Source: an uncultured Oscillospiraceae bacterium (GTDB taxonomy: Bacteria > Bacillota > Clostridia > Oscillospirales > Ruminococcaceae). Taken from it: a stretch of DNA of 21,998 nucleotides. Below, piece after piece: positions 8,344 through 15,771 of this stretch (positions within the stretch are counted from its first letter, which is position 1; the number at the start of each line of letters is the position of its first letter). The notes below the pieces were generated by a model, which was not told where the DNA came from, made no database searches, and was given only the letters and a program-made list of their open reading frames with translations. The position numbers and the translations under genes are program-made. The stretch lies in assembly GCA_934486875.1 (NCBI GenBank), contig CAKSPU010000037.1, positions 1-21,998 of the forward strand, in the 5' to 3' direction.

Positions 8344-8391
8344 TTAAATCAACTAATTTTTTGATTATTAAGTTAATGTTGCCAAAAAATC

Positions 8392-8420
8392 TTGCAAATT
8401 CTCTGAAAATATAGTAATAT
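8392..8420 (+). promoter_or_regulatory. Sigma-A type promoter for pgi
   Basis: TTGCAA (8392-8397), a 17-base spacer and TAATAT (8415-8420) are present; an overlapping TATAAT lies at 8418-8423. This gives a leader of about 60 bases before pgi. Confidence 0.6.
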
Positions 8421-8443
8421 AATATTTGTATATGGATTGATTG

Positions 8444-8465
8444 TCACATTTGGAGAGAAATGTGA
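8444..8465 (+). promoter_or_regulatory. Inverted repeat in the pgi leader
   Basis: TCACATTT and AAATGTGA form a perfect 8-bp inverted repeat with a 6-base GGAGAG loop, 21 bases before the pgi start and just upstream of its Shine-Dalgarno (AAGGAGG, 8472-8478). It could be a leader RNA hairpin or a repressor operator. It is not a terminator, because no T run follows. Confidence 0.5.
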
Positions 8466-8486
8466 AATTTCAAGGAGGATAAAACA

Positions 8487-9827
8487 ATGGCACCTTTACA
8501 TCTGAATACCAAATATCTTGAAAGCTATATCGCTCCTCACGAGATGGAAGCAGTCAAGGCTCAGGCTGAGCTCGCTGCAAAGACTCTCGAGGAAAGAACA
8601 GGCGCAGGAAACGACTTCCTCGGCTGGCTCGATCTTCCCGTTGATTACGACAAGGACGAGTTTGCAAGGATCAAGGCTGCTGCTAAGAAGATACAGTCCA
8701 ATTCCGATATTCTTATCGTTATCGGCATCGGCGGTTCCTATCTCGGCGCAAGAGCAGCTATTGAGCTTATGAAGTCGCCTCTCTACAATAATCTTAAGAA
8801 GGACACACCTGACATTTACTATGTCGGCAACAATATTTCACCTACCTATCTTAACGAGATCATCTCTATCTGCGACGGCAAGGATATTTCCGTAAACGTT
8901 ATTTCCAAGTCCGGCACAACTACCGAGCCCGCCCTCGCATTCAGAGTTTTCAGAGACCTTGTTGAGAAGAAGTACGGCAAGGAAGGCGCAAAGGAAAGGA
9001 TCTTTGCTACCACAGACAAGGCAAGAGGAACCCTTAAGGAGCTTTCCGACAAGGAAGGCTACGAGACTTTCGTTATTGCCGATGATGTTGGAGGAAGATA
9101 TTCCGTTCTCACAGCAGTAGGACTTCTTCCCATTGCCGTTGCAGGCTGCGACATTGACGCTGTTATGGCAGGTGCGGCTCAGGCAAGAGAAGAGCTTAAG
9201 GCAGGCTTCGACAGCAATGACTGCTACAAGTATGCAGCGATCAGAAATATCCTTTACAGAAAGGGTAAGTCTGTTGAGATACTCGAAGCTTACGATCCTT
9301 CGTTTGCTATGATGGCTGAATGGTTCAAGCAGCTCTTCGGAGAGAGCGAGGGCAAGGATAACAGAGGAATTTACCCCTCTTCCTGCATCTTCTCCACCGA
9401 TCTCCACTCTATGGGTCAGTTCATTCAGGACGGTTCAAGAGTAATGTTTGAGACAGTTGTTGACATCAAGAAGCCCAAGCAGGATTTCTTCCTTGAAAAT
9501 GATGCTCAGAACCTTGACGGTCTGAACTTCCTTACAAATCAGAATATGTCTGTTGTAAACAGATGCGCTTTTGAGGGTACTATCCTTGCTCACACTGAGG
9601 GCAATGTTCCCAACATCGTTCTTGAGCTTGAGGATACCACCGAAAAGAGCTTCGGATATATGGTTTATTTCTTTGAAAAGGCTTGCGCTGTAAGCGGTTA
9701 TATGCTTGGCATCAATCCTTTCAATCAGCCCGGCGTTGAGAGCTACAAGAAGAATATGTTTGCTCTTCTCGGCAAGCCCGGCTACGAAGATCAGAAGTCT
9801 GCTCTCGAGGCAAAGCTCGGCAGATAA
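8487..9827 (+). CDS. pgi: Glucose-6-phosphate isomerase
   Basis: Pgi interconverts glucose-6-phosphate and fructose-6-phosphate in glycolysis, in the cytosol. The 446-residue length matches the short Firmicute form. Visible landmarks are [12 protein letters not shown] (80-90), [10 protein letters not shown] (139-148, phosphate binding), the family signature DDVGGRYS (199-206), FGESEGK (284-290, carrying the catalytic glutamate), and [16 protein letters not shown] near the C-terminus with the second signature lysine. The start has an AAGGAGG Shine-Dalgarno. It is probably monocistronic or leads into the small P-loop gene. Codon choice is strongly biased (GGC, CTC, AAG), consistent with high expression. 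Confidence 0.98.
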   Translation: MAPLHLNTKYLESYIAPHEMEAVKAQAELAAKTLEERTGAGNDFLGWLDLPVDYDKDEFARIKAAAKKIQSNSDILIVIGIGGSYLGARAAIELMKSPLYNNLKKDTPDIYYVGNNISPTYLNEIISICDGKDISVNVISKSGTTTEPALAFRVFRDLVEKKYGKEGAKERIFATTDKARGTLKELSDKEGYETFVIADDVGGRYSVLTAVGLLPIAVAGCDIDAVMAGAAQAREELKAGFDSNDCYKYAAIRNILYRKGKSVEILEAYDPSFAMMAEWFKQLFGESEGKDNRGIYPSSCIFSTDLHSMGQFIQDGSRVMFETVVDIKKPKQDFFLENDAQNLDGLNFLTNQNMSVVNRCAFEGTILAHTEGNVPNIVLELEDTTEKSFGYMVYFFEKACAVSGYMLGINPFNQPGVESYKKNMFALLGKPGYEDQKSALEAKLGR

Positions 9828-9899
9828 GATAGGCTTCAACCCTCAAAGGGTGATGATATAAGGAATAGGGCGGCGTGATGAAATGATCTTTTATCAGCC

Positions 9900-9926
9900 C
9901 TCAGAGCTGCACAGCGGCGCTCTGAG
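9900..9926 (+). other. Leader hairpin upstream of the P-loop gene
   Basis: CTCAGAGC (9900-9907) and GCTCTGAG (9919-9926) are perfect 8-bp complements with an 11-base loop. The hairpin lies in the 154-base gap between pgi and the preferred start of the next gene. There is no T run, so it is not a terminator. The rest of the gap shows no clear promoter. An alternative upstream ATG at 9883 would make this region coding. Confidence 0.4.
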
Positions 9927-9981
9927 CGGTCTGCCGCAGGATTCCGAAAAAATACTTTCCGCCGCTGAGAATGGAGTTATT

Positions 9982-10392
9982 ATGGTAAAGATTATTACAG
10001 GTAATAAGGGCTCAGGTAAGACTAAGATACTCATTGATATGATCAATGCTGCTTCCCAGAACACCGACGGCTATGTTGTCTGCATTGATAAGAGCGACAA
10101 GCTCAGATACGATATCGGTCACGCCGTAAGAATCGTTGATACTGACGAAAACTGCATCTATTCCTTTGAGGCATTCTTTGGTCTTGTTGCAGGTCTTCTC
10201 GCAGGCAACTACGATATCAAGGACATCTTCGTAGATTCTATCCTCAAGATCGGCGGAGCTGATTACGAGGCTCTCGGCGCTCTTCTCGCTAAGATCGACA
10301 AGCTCACAGGCAGCGATGTAAATGTAGTCTTCACTGTTTCCGCTGACAAGGCTGATCTTCCCGACAGCGTTACCAAGTTTGCTATCAAGTAA
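9982..10392 (+). CDS. Small P-loop ATP-binding protein, function unknown
   Basis: The protein opens with a Walker A motif right at its N-terminus (MVKIITGNKGSGKTK; GNKGSGKT at 6-13). Similar small clostridial proteins are often labelled ATP-binding or, without good support, twitching motility PilT; I do not know their function. I chose the ATG at 9982 (136 residues) because it has a GGAG Shine-Dalgarno 5 bases upstream and puts the P-loop strand at the N-terminus as in relatives. The frame extends back to an ATG at 9883 (169 residues) that has no good binding site. A likely Walker B strand is IKDIFVDSIL. There is no membrane segment, and none of the conserved boxes of true PilT motors. It lies between pgi and yceD. 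Confidence 0.75.
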   Translation: MVKIITGNKGSGKTKILIDMINAASQNTDGYVVCIDKSDKLRYDIGHAVRIVDTDENCIYSFEAFFGLVAGLLAGNYDIKDIFVDSILKIGGADYEALGALLAKIDKLTGSDVNVVFTVSADKADLPDSVTKFAIK

Positions 10393-10418
10393 TTCAGGAA
10401 AAAAATTTCCACAGGCTA

Positions 10419-10447
10419 TTGACATATCATTTTCAGTGTGATATAAT
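10419..10447 (+). promoter_or_regulatory. Perfect consensus sigma-A promoter for yceD-rpmF
   Basis: TTGACA (10419-10424), a 17-base spacer and TATAAT (10442-10447) match the consensus exactly. Transcription would start near 10454, which places the possible GTG start at 10457 almost at the RNA 5' end and favours the ATG at 10478 instead. Confidence 0.9.
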
Positions 10448-10477
10448 ATAGCTTGTGTGTTGGTGCAGGAGCGTATT

Positions 10478-10921
10478 ATGGTTATAGGCTTAAAACAGCT
10501 TTATGAGATCATCGGTGAAAAGCTTGACATTTCCTGTGAGCTTTCCCGTGACAGGCTGGATGAAATAAATGGTTATAGCTTTATCGGTCCTGTTAATCTG
10601 AAAGGTACTGTGCAGAATCGTGCAGGCGTAGTTACTCTCAGCTACAATGCGGATTTTACCATCAGTGCCGAATGCGACAGATGTCTCAGCAAGTTTGAAC
10701 GAAGCTATTCATTCGATTTTGAGCATATCCTTGTCAGAAGCCTTAACAGCGATAATGACGAATATGTTGTTACCGAAAATGATAAGCTTGATCTGGACGA
10801 GCTTGCGGTAAATGATATTCTGCTACAGATGCCGACAAAGCTGCTCTGCAAGGAGGACTGCAAGGGATTGTGTCCGAAATGCGGTGCGGATCTGAACATT
10901 TCCGACTGCAACTGTGAATAA
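10478..10921 (+). CDS. YceD family (DUF177) protein
   Basis: YceD/DUF177 proteins are widespread, usually lie next to rpmF, and have been linked to 23S rRNA accumulation in plants and E. coli. The exact mechanism is unclear. This copy has 147 residues from the chosen ATG. Visible features are a central CDRCL pair and the C-terminal LCKEDCKGLCPKCGADLN followed by CNC, the cysteine-rich tail typical of Gram-positive members and possibly metal-binding. The start at 10478 has AGGAG 6 bases upstream; a GTG seven codons earlier is too close to the predicted transcript start. rpmF follows after 87 bases, so both are probably transcribed from the consensus promoter. Confidence 0.92.
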   Translation: MVIGLKQLYEIIGEKLDISCELSRDRLDEINGYSFIGPVNLKGTVQNRAGVVTLSYNADFTISAECDRCLSKFERSYSFDFEHILVRSLNSDNDEYVVTENDKLDLDELAVNDILLQMPTKLLCKEDCKGLCPKCGADLNISDCNCE

Positions 10922-11008
10922 CAGAATGCTTATATGCTTATACGTAAAAAAATACGCTGTAGGCTGTCAGGAATTTGATTATCTTAAATGATAAGGAGGT
11001 GCTGAATA

Positions 11009-11191
11009 ATGGCAGTACCAAAGAGAAAGGTTTCCAAGGCAAGACGTGACAAGAGACGTTCCGCTGTATGGAAGCTGGACACCCCCGCTTTTTCAAGATG
11101 CTCACACTGCGGCGAGCTTACCGCTCCTCACAAGGTTTGCAAGAACTGCGGATATTACAAGGGCGTTGAGGTAATTAAGAAGGAAGCGTGA
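11009..11191 (+). CDS. rpmF: Large ribosomal subunit protein bL32
   Basis: This 60-residue protein matches bL32: the basic N-terminus MAVPKRKVSKARRDKRRS, then a zinc ribbon with Cys31, Cys34, Cys44 and Cys47 (CSHC and CKNC). Because all four cysteines are present it is the zinc-binding form. AAGGAGGT lies about 9 bases upstream. A small potential stem (TTATC 10979-10983 with GATAA 10990-10994) abuts the binding site. It follows yceD as in many bacteria, but the usual plsX/fabH genes do not follow. A terminator lies 15 bases after the stop. Confidence 0.98.
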   Translation: MAVPKRKVSKARRDKRRSAVWKLDTPAFSRCSHCGELTAPHKVCKNCGYYKGVEVIKKEA

Positions 11192-11206
11192 TTTTGTTTC
11201 CTCAGA

Positions 11207-11241
11207 AAGCAGAGCAGGAGCGATCCTTCTCTGCTTTTTTC
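11207..11241 (+). terminator. Rho-independent terminator after rpmF
   Basis: AAGCAGAG (11207-11214) pairs with CTCTGCTT (11229-11236), and inner AGGA pairs with TCCT across a one-base mismatch. The T run continues to 11240. Only 26 bases separate it from the next start codon. Confidence 0.85.
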
Positions 11242-11266
11242 TTAAAGTGATGTTTGCGGAGGTCAT

Positions 11267-12562
11267 ATGTCTGCTGAGATAACGGGCGTAACAGCCAATT
11301 CTCCCGCTGCACGGCACGGGATAAAAAGCGGTGATATTCTTGTGTCCATAAACGGTCATAAAATATCGGACGTGCTTGATTATATGTATTATTCCTCGGA
11401 AAATGCCGTCACGGTTCTGCTTGAACGGAACGGAAAGCATATTATGCTGAAAATCCGCAAGAGCGAGTATGACGACCTCGGACTGGAATTTAACACATTT
11501 CTTATGGATAAAAAGCAGAGCTGCTGCAATAAATGTGTTTTCTGCTTTATTGACCAGATGCCAAAGGGAATGCGAGAGACTCTTTATTTCAAGGACGATG
11601 ATGCCCGTCTTTCTTTTTTGCAGGGAAATTATGTCACTCTGACTAATCTTAAACAGGAAGATATTGACAGAATCATCAAAATGAAGCTCAATATCAACAT
11701 TTCCGTTCATACCACAAATCCCGAGCTCCGATGCAAAATGATGCACAACCGTTTTGCGGGCGAAAAGATAGATTATCTTCGTCAGCTTTCCGAGGCAGGG
11801 ATATCTATGAACTGTCAGATAGTTCTTTGTCCGGGACTGAATGACGGCGATGAACTCAGAAGAACTCTTACAGATCTTGGAAATCTGATGCCGAATGTGA
11901 GCAGCGTTGCCATAGTGCCTGTCGGATTGACCAAATTCCGTGACGGGCTTTTTCCTCTCACAATGTTCGACAAGGAGGGCGCAGGCAAGGCAATCGACAT
12001 AATCGAGGAATTTCAGCGGAAATTTCTTGATGAATACGGCACAAGGCTTGTTTTCCCATCGGACGAGTTTTATCTTACAGCAGGCAGACCGCTGCCCGAT
12101 GCTGATTTTTATGAGGAATATCCTCAGTATGAAAACGGTGTCGGAATGATGCGTTCTTTAAATGATGAATTTTTCGATGCTCTTAATGCTGAACCCGAAG
12201 AAAAGATCGACCGTGACGTTTCAATTGCAACAGGTGCGGCAGCTTATGGTATGATAGCAATGCTTGCTCACGCCGCCGAGGAAAAATTCGGGCTTCGATG
12301 CAGGGTCTATAAAATAATAAATCACTTTTTCGGAGAAACAATAACCGTTACAGGACTTCTTACAGCAGGGGATATCATTGACCAGCTGAGCGACAAGGAG
12401 ATCGGAACAGAGCTGCTCCTTTCAAAATCAATGATAATCCACGACGGCGATTTGTTTCTTGATGATCTTACTATATCAGACGTGGAAAAAAAGCTTGGCG
12501 TAAGTCTCCGCTTTTCGGAAAACGACGGCGGTGCTCTGCTTGATGCCATTCTTGGAAGATAG
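11267..12562 (+). CDS. PDZ-like / radical-SAM protein of the DUF512 family, function unknown
   Basis: The first 60 or so residues resemble a PDZ domain (ITGVTANSPAARHGIKSGD, then ILVSINGHKISD). A radical-SAM core follows with the cluster motif Cys86-x3-Cys90-x2-Cys93 (CCNKCVFCFIDQMPKGMR). The remainder to residue 431 matches the DUF512 family as I remember it. Enzymes of this superfamily cleave S-adenosylmethionine to start radical chemistry; the substrate of this family is not known to me. The gene ends 30 bases before der. Family members are often found beside der in Clostridia, which hints at a link with ribosome maturation or tRNA/rRNA modification, but that is only an inference. A GGAGG Shine-Dalgarno lies 6 bases before the ATG. 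No promoter fits between it and the rpmF terminator. Confidence 0.92.
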   Translation: MSAEITGVTANSPAARHGIKSGDILVSINGHKISDVLDYMYYSSENAVTVLLERNGKHIMLKIRKSEYDDLGLEFNTFLMDKKQSCCNKCVFCFIDQMPKGMRETLYFKDDDARLSFLQGNYVTLTNLKQEDIDRIIKMKLNINISVHTTNPELRCKMMHNRFAGEKIDYLRQLSEAGISMNCQIVLCPGLNDGDELRRTLTDLGNLMPNVSSVAIVPVGLTKFRDGLFPLTMFDKEGAGKAIDIIEEFQRKFLDEYGTRLVFPSDEFYLTAGRPLPDADFYEEYPQYENGVGMMRSLNDEFFDALNAEPEEKIDRDVSIATGAAAYGMIAMLAHAAEEKFGLRCRVYKIINHFFGETITVTGLLTAGDIIDQLSDKEIGTELLLSKSMIIHDGDLFLDDLTISDVEKKLGVSLRFSENDGGALLDAILGR

Positions 12563-12592
12563 ATATTTTTGAATTTGAAAGGAAGGTAATAT

Positions 12593-13921
12593 ATGCTGCC
12601 TATTCTTGCAATAGTGGGCCGACCCAATGTGGGCAAGTCCACCCTTTTCAACAAGCTGACAGGCAAACGTCTGTCCATTGTTGAGGACACTCCCGGCGTT
12701 ACACGTGACCGTATTTATTCAAAATGCGAGTGGCGAAACAGGGAGTTTATGATAGTTGACACAGGAGGAATCGAGCCTGCCAGCGAGGATATCATTCTTG
12801 CTCAGATGAGACGGCAGGCACAGGTCGCAATAGAGAAAGCTGACGTTATCGTTTTTCTCACTGATATCCGCTGCGGTGTTACTGCCGATGACTATGAAGT
12901 GGCTTCAATGCTCCAGAAAAGCGGAAAGCCCATAATCCTTGCCGTAAATAAATGTGACAGCATCGGTGACCCTCCTCCTGAGTTCTACGAATTTTATAAT
13001 CTTGGTGTGGGCGACCCGATAGCAATTTCTGCTCAGCACGGTCACGGTTCGGGCGATCTTCTTGATGAGGTGTTCAAGTATTTCCCCGAGGGCGAGACTG
13101 ATGAATATGACGAGGAATATATAAAGGTTGCCGTTATCGGAAAGCCTAACGTTGGAAAATCATCTCTCATCAACCGTATTGCCGGTGAGGAGCGTGTTAT
13201 TGTTTCCGATATCGCAGGAACCACTCGTGACGCTACGGATACAGTTATCGAGAATGAAAACGGCAAGTATGTTTTCATCGACACCGCAGGAATCAGAAGA
13301 AAGTCCAAGGTTACAGAAAAAATCGAGCATTACAGCGTTCTGAGAGCTTATATGGCTGTTGACCGCTCAGATGTATGCGTTATCGTCATTGATGCACTTG
13401 TTGGCTTTACCGATCAGGATTCCAAGGTGGCAGGCTATGCTCACGAGCAGGGCAAGGCTTGTATCGTTGCTGTAAACAAGTGGGACGCTGTGGAGAAGGA
13501 TTCCAACACAATGGATGAGTTCACAAATGACCTGAAGGAAAAGTTCAGCTTTATGTCCTACGTGCCGTTCATCTTCATTTCCGCAAAAACAGGACAGCGT
13601 ATCGACAAGCTTTTCCCTCTCATCAACAGCGTAAATTCTCAGAACAGTATGAGAATAACCACAGGTATGCTGAATGATGTCCTTTCATATGCCACAACAA
13701 GAGTACAGCCCCCATCTGACAAGGGAAGAAGACTGAAGATCTACTATATGACTCAGGCTTCAACAAAGCCTCCTACGTTTGTTGTATTTGTTAACCGTGC
13801 GGATCTTTTCCATTTCTCTTATCAGAGATACATTGAAAATCAGATCCGTCAGACCTTCGGACTTACAGGCACTCCCGTCCGCTTCGTTATCAGAGAACGT
13901 GATAACAGCGACACAAAATAA
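12593..13921 (+). CDS. der: Ribosome assembly GTPase Der (EngA)
   Basis: Der is the double-GTPase needed for 50S subunit assembly. The 442-residue length is typical. First G domain: GRPNVGKST (9-17), DTGG (56-59) and NKCD (119-122). Second G domain: GKPNVGKSS (183-191), DTAG (230-233) and NKWD (295-298). A KH-like RNA-binding domain fills the end (about 355-440). All GTP-binding motifs are intact. The ATG is preceded by GGAAGG. The gene is followed by plsY after 45 bases. It shares a strand and probably a transcript with the radical-SAM gene, plsY and gpsA. Confidence 0.98.
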   Translation: MLPILAIVGRPNVGKSTLFNKLTGKRLSIVEDTPGVTRDRIYSKCEWRNREFMIVDTGGIEPASEDIILAQMRRQAQVAIEKADVIVFLTDIRCGVTADDYEVASMLQKSGKPIILAVNKCDSIGDPPPEFYEFYNLGVGDPIAISAQHGHGSGDLLDEVFKYFPEGETDEYDEEYIKVAVIGKPNVGKSSLINRIAGEERVIVSDIAGTTRDATDTVIENENGKYVFIDTAGIRRKSKVTEKIEHYSVLRAYMAVDRSDVCVIVIDALVGFTDQDSKVAGYAHEQGKACIVAVNKWDAVEKDSNTMDEFTNDLKEKFSFMSYVPFIFISAKTGQRIDKLFPLINSVNSQNSMRITTGMLNDVLSYATTRVQPPSDKGRRLKIYYMTQASTKPPTFVVFVNRADLFHFSYQRYIENQIRQTFGLTGTPVRFVIRERDNSDTK

Positions 13922-13966
13922 ACCTTTCGGGGCAATACCCCTGTTGGGACAAGAGGTAATTTAACT

Positions 13967-14674
13967 ATGCTGATACTGACATTGCTGATAACAGCAGTTC
14001 TTTCCTATCTTCTCGGAAGCTGCAACAGCGCAATCATAACCGTAAAGCTTTTAAAGCACGAGGATATCCGTGAGCACGGAAGCAAAAACGCAGGGCTTAC
14101 AAACACCCTGCGCTGCTACGGCAAGATCCCTGCTCTTATAACCCTCATAGGCGACCTTGCCAAGGGCGTTATTGCTGCATTTCTTTCGATCACTATCGCA
14201 AAGCTTCTTCTCGGAGCTGATTTTGAGAGCACATATTTCATTGACCGCCGTGCTATCGGCTACATATCGGGACTTTTCTCAATTATCGGTCACATTTTTC
14301 CCCTTTACTACGGCTTTAAGGGCGGAAAGGGCGTGCTTGTTTCCTGCTCGATACTGCTGGTCATCGACCCTGTGACATTTTGCATCGTTATCCCGTTTTT
14401 TGCAATAGTTGTTGCAATATCGAGATATGTCTCCCTTGGCTCCATACTTGCGGCTGCGGTATATCCCATAATAACATTCTGCGTTCATTATTTTGTATAT
14501 GACATCGGCGCTCCCCGTGCTCTGCTTCATACGGGACTTGTGCTCTGCACCAGCATACTGCTTATTTATATGCACCGTTCAAATATCCGGAGACTGAAAA
14601 ACGGCACCGAAAACAAGTTTGGAAGCAAGAAAAAAGATACAGGCGTTATGAATGATTCTGACGAAGTGAAATAA
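13967..14674 (+). CDS. plsY: Glycerol-3-phosphate acyltransferase PlsY
   Basis: PlsY transfers an acyl group from acyl-phosphate to glycerol-3-phosphate, the first committed step of membrane phospholipid synthesis, in the cytoplasmic membrane. The 235-residue protein has several hydrophobic segments and the three PlsY motifs: GSCNSA (17-22), HGSKNAGLTNTLRCYGK (37-53), and GHIFPLYYGFKGGKGV (108-123). The third carries the characteristic GGKG. A charged tail of about 30 residues follows the last membrane segment. An AGAGG Shine-Dalgarno precedes the ATG. gpsA, which makes the substrate glycerol-3-phosphate, starts 17 bases downstream, so the pair forms a functional unit. Confidence 0.95.
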   Translation: MLILTLLITAVLSYLLGSCNSAIITVKLLKHEDIREHGSKNAGLTNTLRCYGKIPALITLIGDLAKGVIAAFLSITIAKLLLGADFESTYFIDRRAIGYISGLFSIIGHIFPLYYGFKGGKGVLVSCSILLVIDPVTFCIVIPFFAIVVAISRYVSLGSILAAAVYPIITFCVHYFVYDIGAPRALLHTGLVLCTSILLIYMHRSNIRRLKNGTENKFGSKKKDTGVMNDSDEVK

Positions 14675-14691
14675 TTCAAGGAGGATTGACT

Positions 14692-15705
14692 ATGGAAAAG
14701 GCAGATATAATCGTTCTCGGTTCAGGCGGATTCGGACTCAGCCTTGCGGTAATGCTCAACGGAATGGGGCACGATGTTACCGTATGGTCAAAATTCAAGG
14801 CTGAGCTTGATGATATCAGACGGGACGGCGAAAACAAGGCAAAGCTCCCCGGAGTAAAGATAAGCAAGGAAATTCGTCTTACCGATGATATTTCCGAAGC
14901 AAAGGGCAAAGACCTTGTTATTTTCGGCATACCCGTTAATTTTGTAAGAGATGTGGCAAAGGAAGCCGCTCCCTATATTGATGAAAAGAGCGTTGTTGTC
15001 AACACAGGCAAGGGTCTTGAGGGCGGTTCTCTCAAATTCATCAGTCAGGTTATTTTTGAGGAAACAGGCAAGAAGATAGTTGTTCTCACAGGTCCTTCCC
15101 ACGCTGAGGAAGTGGCTATAGGAATGCCTACCACAGTAATTGCCGCTTCCGAGATACCCGCACAGGCTGAATATGTTCAGACAGTAATGTCAAACAGCAC
15201 TCTCAGAATTTACAACAATGATGACGTTATCGGCTGTGAGATTGGCGGAGCTATGAAGAATATAATTGCTCTTTGCGCAGGAATTTGTGACGGAATGGGC
15301 TTCGGTGACAATACAAAGGCTGCTCTTATGACAAGAGGTATGTGGGAGATAACACGTCTCGGAATAGCACTTGGAGGTAAGGAAAAGACCTTTGCTGGAC
15401 TTTCGGGAATAGGCGATCTTATCGTTACCTGTACCAGTATGCACAGCCGCAACAGGCGTGCGGGCATACTTATCGGACAGGGTGTTGACCCCGAAGAGGC
15501 TGTAAAGCAGGTCGGCACTGTTGAGGGATATTTCTGCACCAAGGCAGCCTATGAGCTTTCAAGAAAGTGCAAGATATGCCTTCCTATCACCGAAAAATGC
15601 TATGATGTTCTTTACAACGGCGCAAGCCCCAGAGACGCTATCCGTGAGCTTATGGGCAGACCCAAGCGCCGGGAAAGTGAAATGAGTCTTTACGAACTGA
15701 AATGA
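14692..15705 (+). CDS. gpsA: NAD(P)-dependent glycerol-3-phosphate dehydrogenase
   Basis: GpsA reduces dihydroxyacetone phosphate to sn-glycerol-3-phosphate for phospholipid synthesis. The Rossmann nucleotide-binding loop is GSGGFG (10-15, here GSGGFG instead of the more usual GAGSWG). Lys107 (NTGKGLE) and Lys189 (GGAMKNIIAL) match the conserved catalytic lysines, and GFGDNTKAAL follows. The ATG at 14692 was chosen because AAGGAGG ends 7 bases before it; an in-frame TTG two codons earlier sits too close. That gives 337 residues, the normal size. It is the last gene of the der-plsY-gpsA run, with a terminator 17 bases after the stop. Confidence 0.97.
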   Translation: MEKADIIVLGSGGFGLSLAVMLNGMGHDVTVWSKFKAELDDIRRDGENKAKLPGVKISKEIRLTDDISEAKGKDLVIFGIPVNFVRDVAKEAAPYIDEKSVVVNTGKGLEGGSLKFISQVIFEETGKKIVVLTGPSHAEEVAIGMPTTVIAASEIPAQAEYVQTVMSNSTLRIYNNDDVIGCEIGGAMKNIIALCAGICDGMGFGDNTKAALMTRGMWEITRLGIALGGKEKTFAGLSGIGDLIVTCTSMHSRNRRAGILIGQGVDPEEAVKQVGTVEGYFCTKAAYELSRKCKICLPITEKCYDVLYNGASPRDAIRELMGRPKRRESEMSLYELK

Positions 15706-15721
15706 TTTAATATGAATACAG

Positions 15722-15759
15722 AAAAGCGGTTTGCCGATAAAAAAGGCAAGCCGCTTTTT
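15722..15759. terminator. Bidirectional terminator between gpsA and the sigma factor gene
   Basis: AAAAGCGGTTTGCC (15722-15735) pairs with 15745-15758 (one G-T wobble) around a 9-base loop. A/T runs flank the stem on both sides, so it can end both gpsA mRNA (rightward) and sigma factor mRNA (leftward). Confidence 0.9.
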
Positions 15760-15771
15760 ATATTATGTTCG

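Noticed and set aside
8838..9407. 189-codon open frame antisense to pgi
   Set aside because: Fully within pgi with no recognisable product; a codon-bias shadow.
9878..9886. Two-codon mini-ORF (ATG AAA TGA) as a leader peptide
   Set aside because: No clear binding site; such triplets are common by chance.
9961..9970. CTGAGA motif as part of a TPP riboswitch
   Set aside because: The other conserved TPP elements are missing or in the wrong order, and the next gene is not related to thiamine.
10457..10477. GTG start adding seven residues to the YceD protein
   Set aside because: It lies about 3 bases from the predicted transcription start and lacks a binding site, while ATG 10478 has AGGAG at good spacing.
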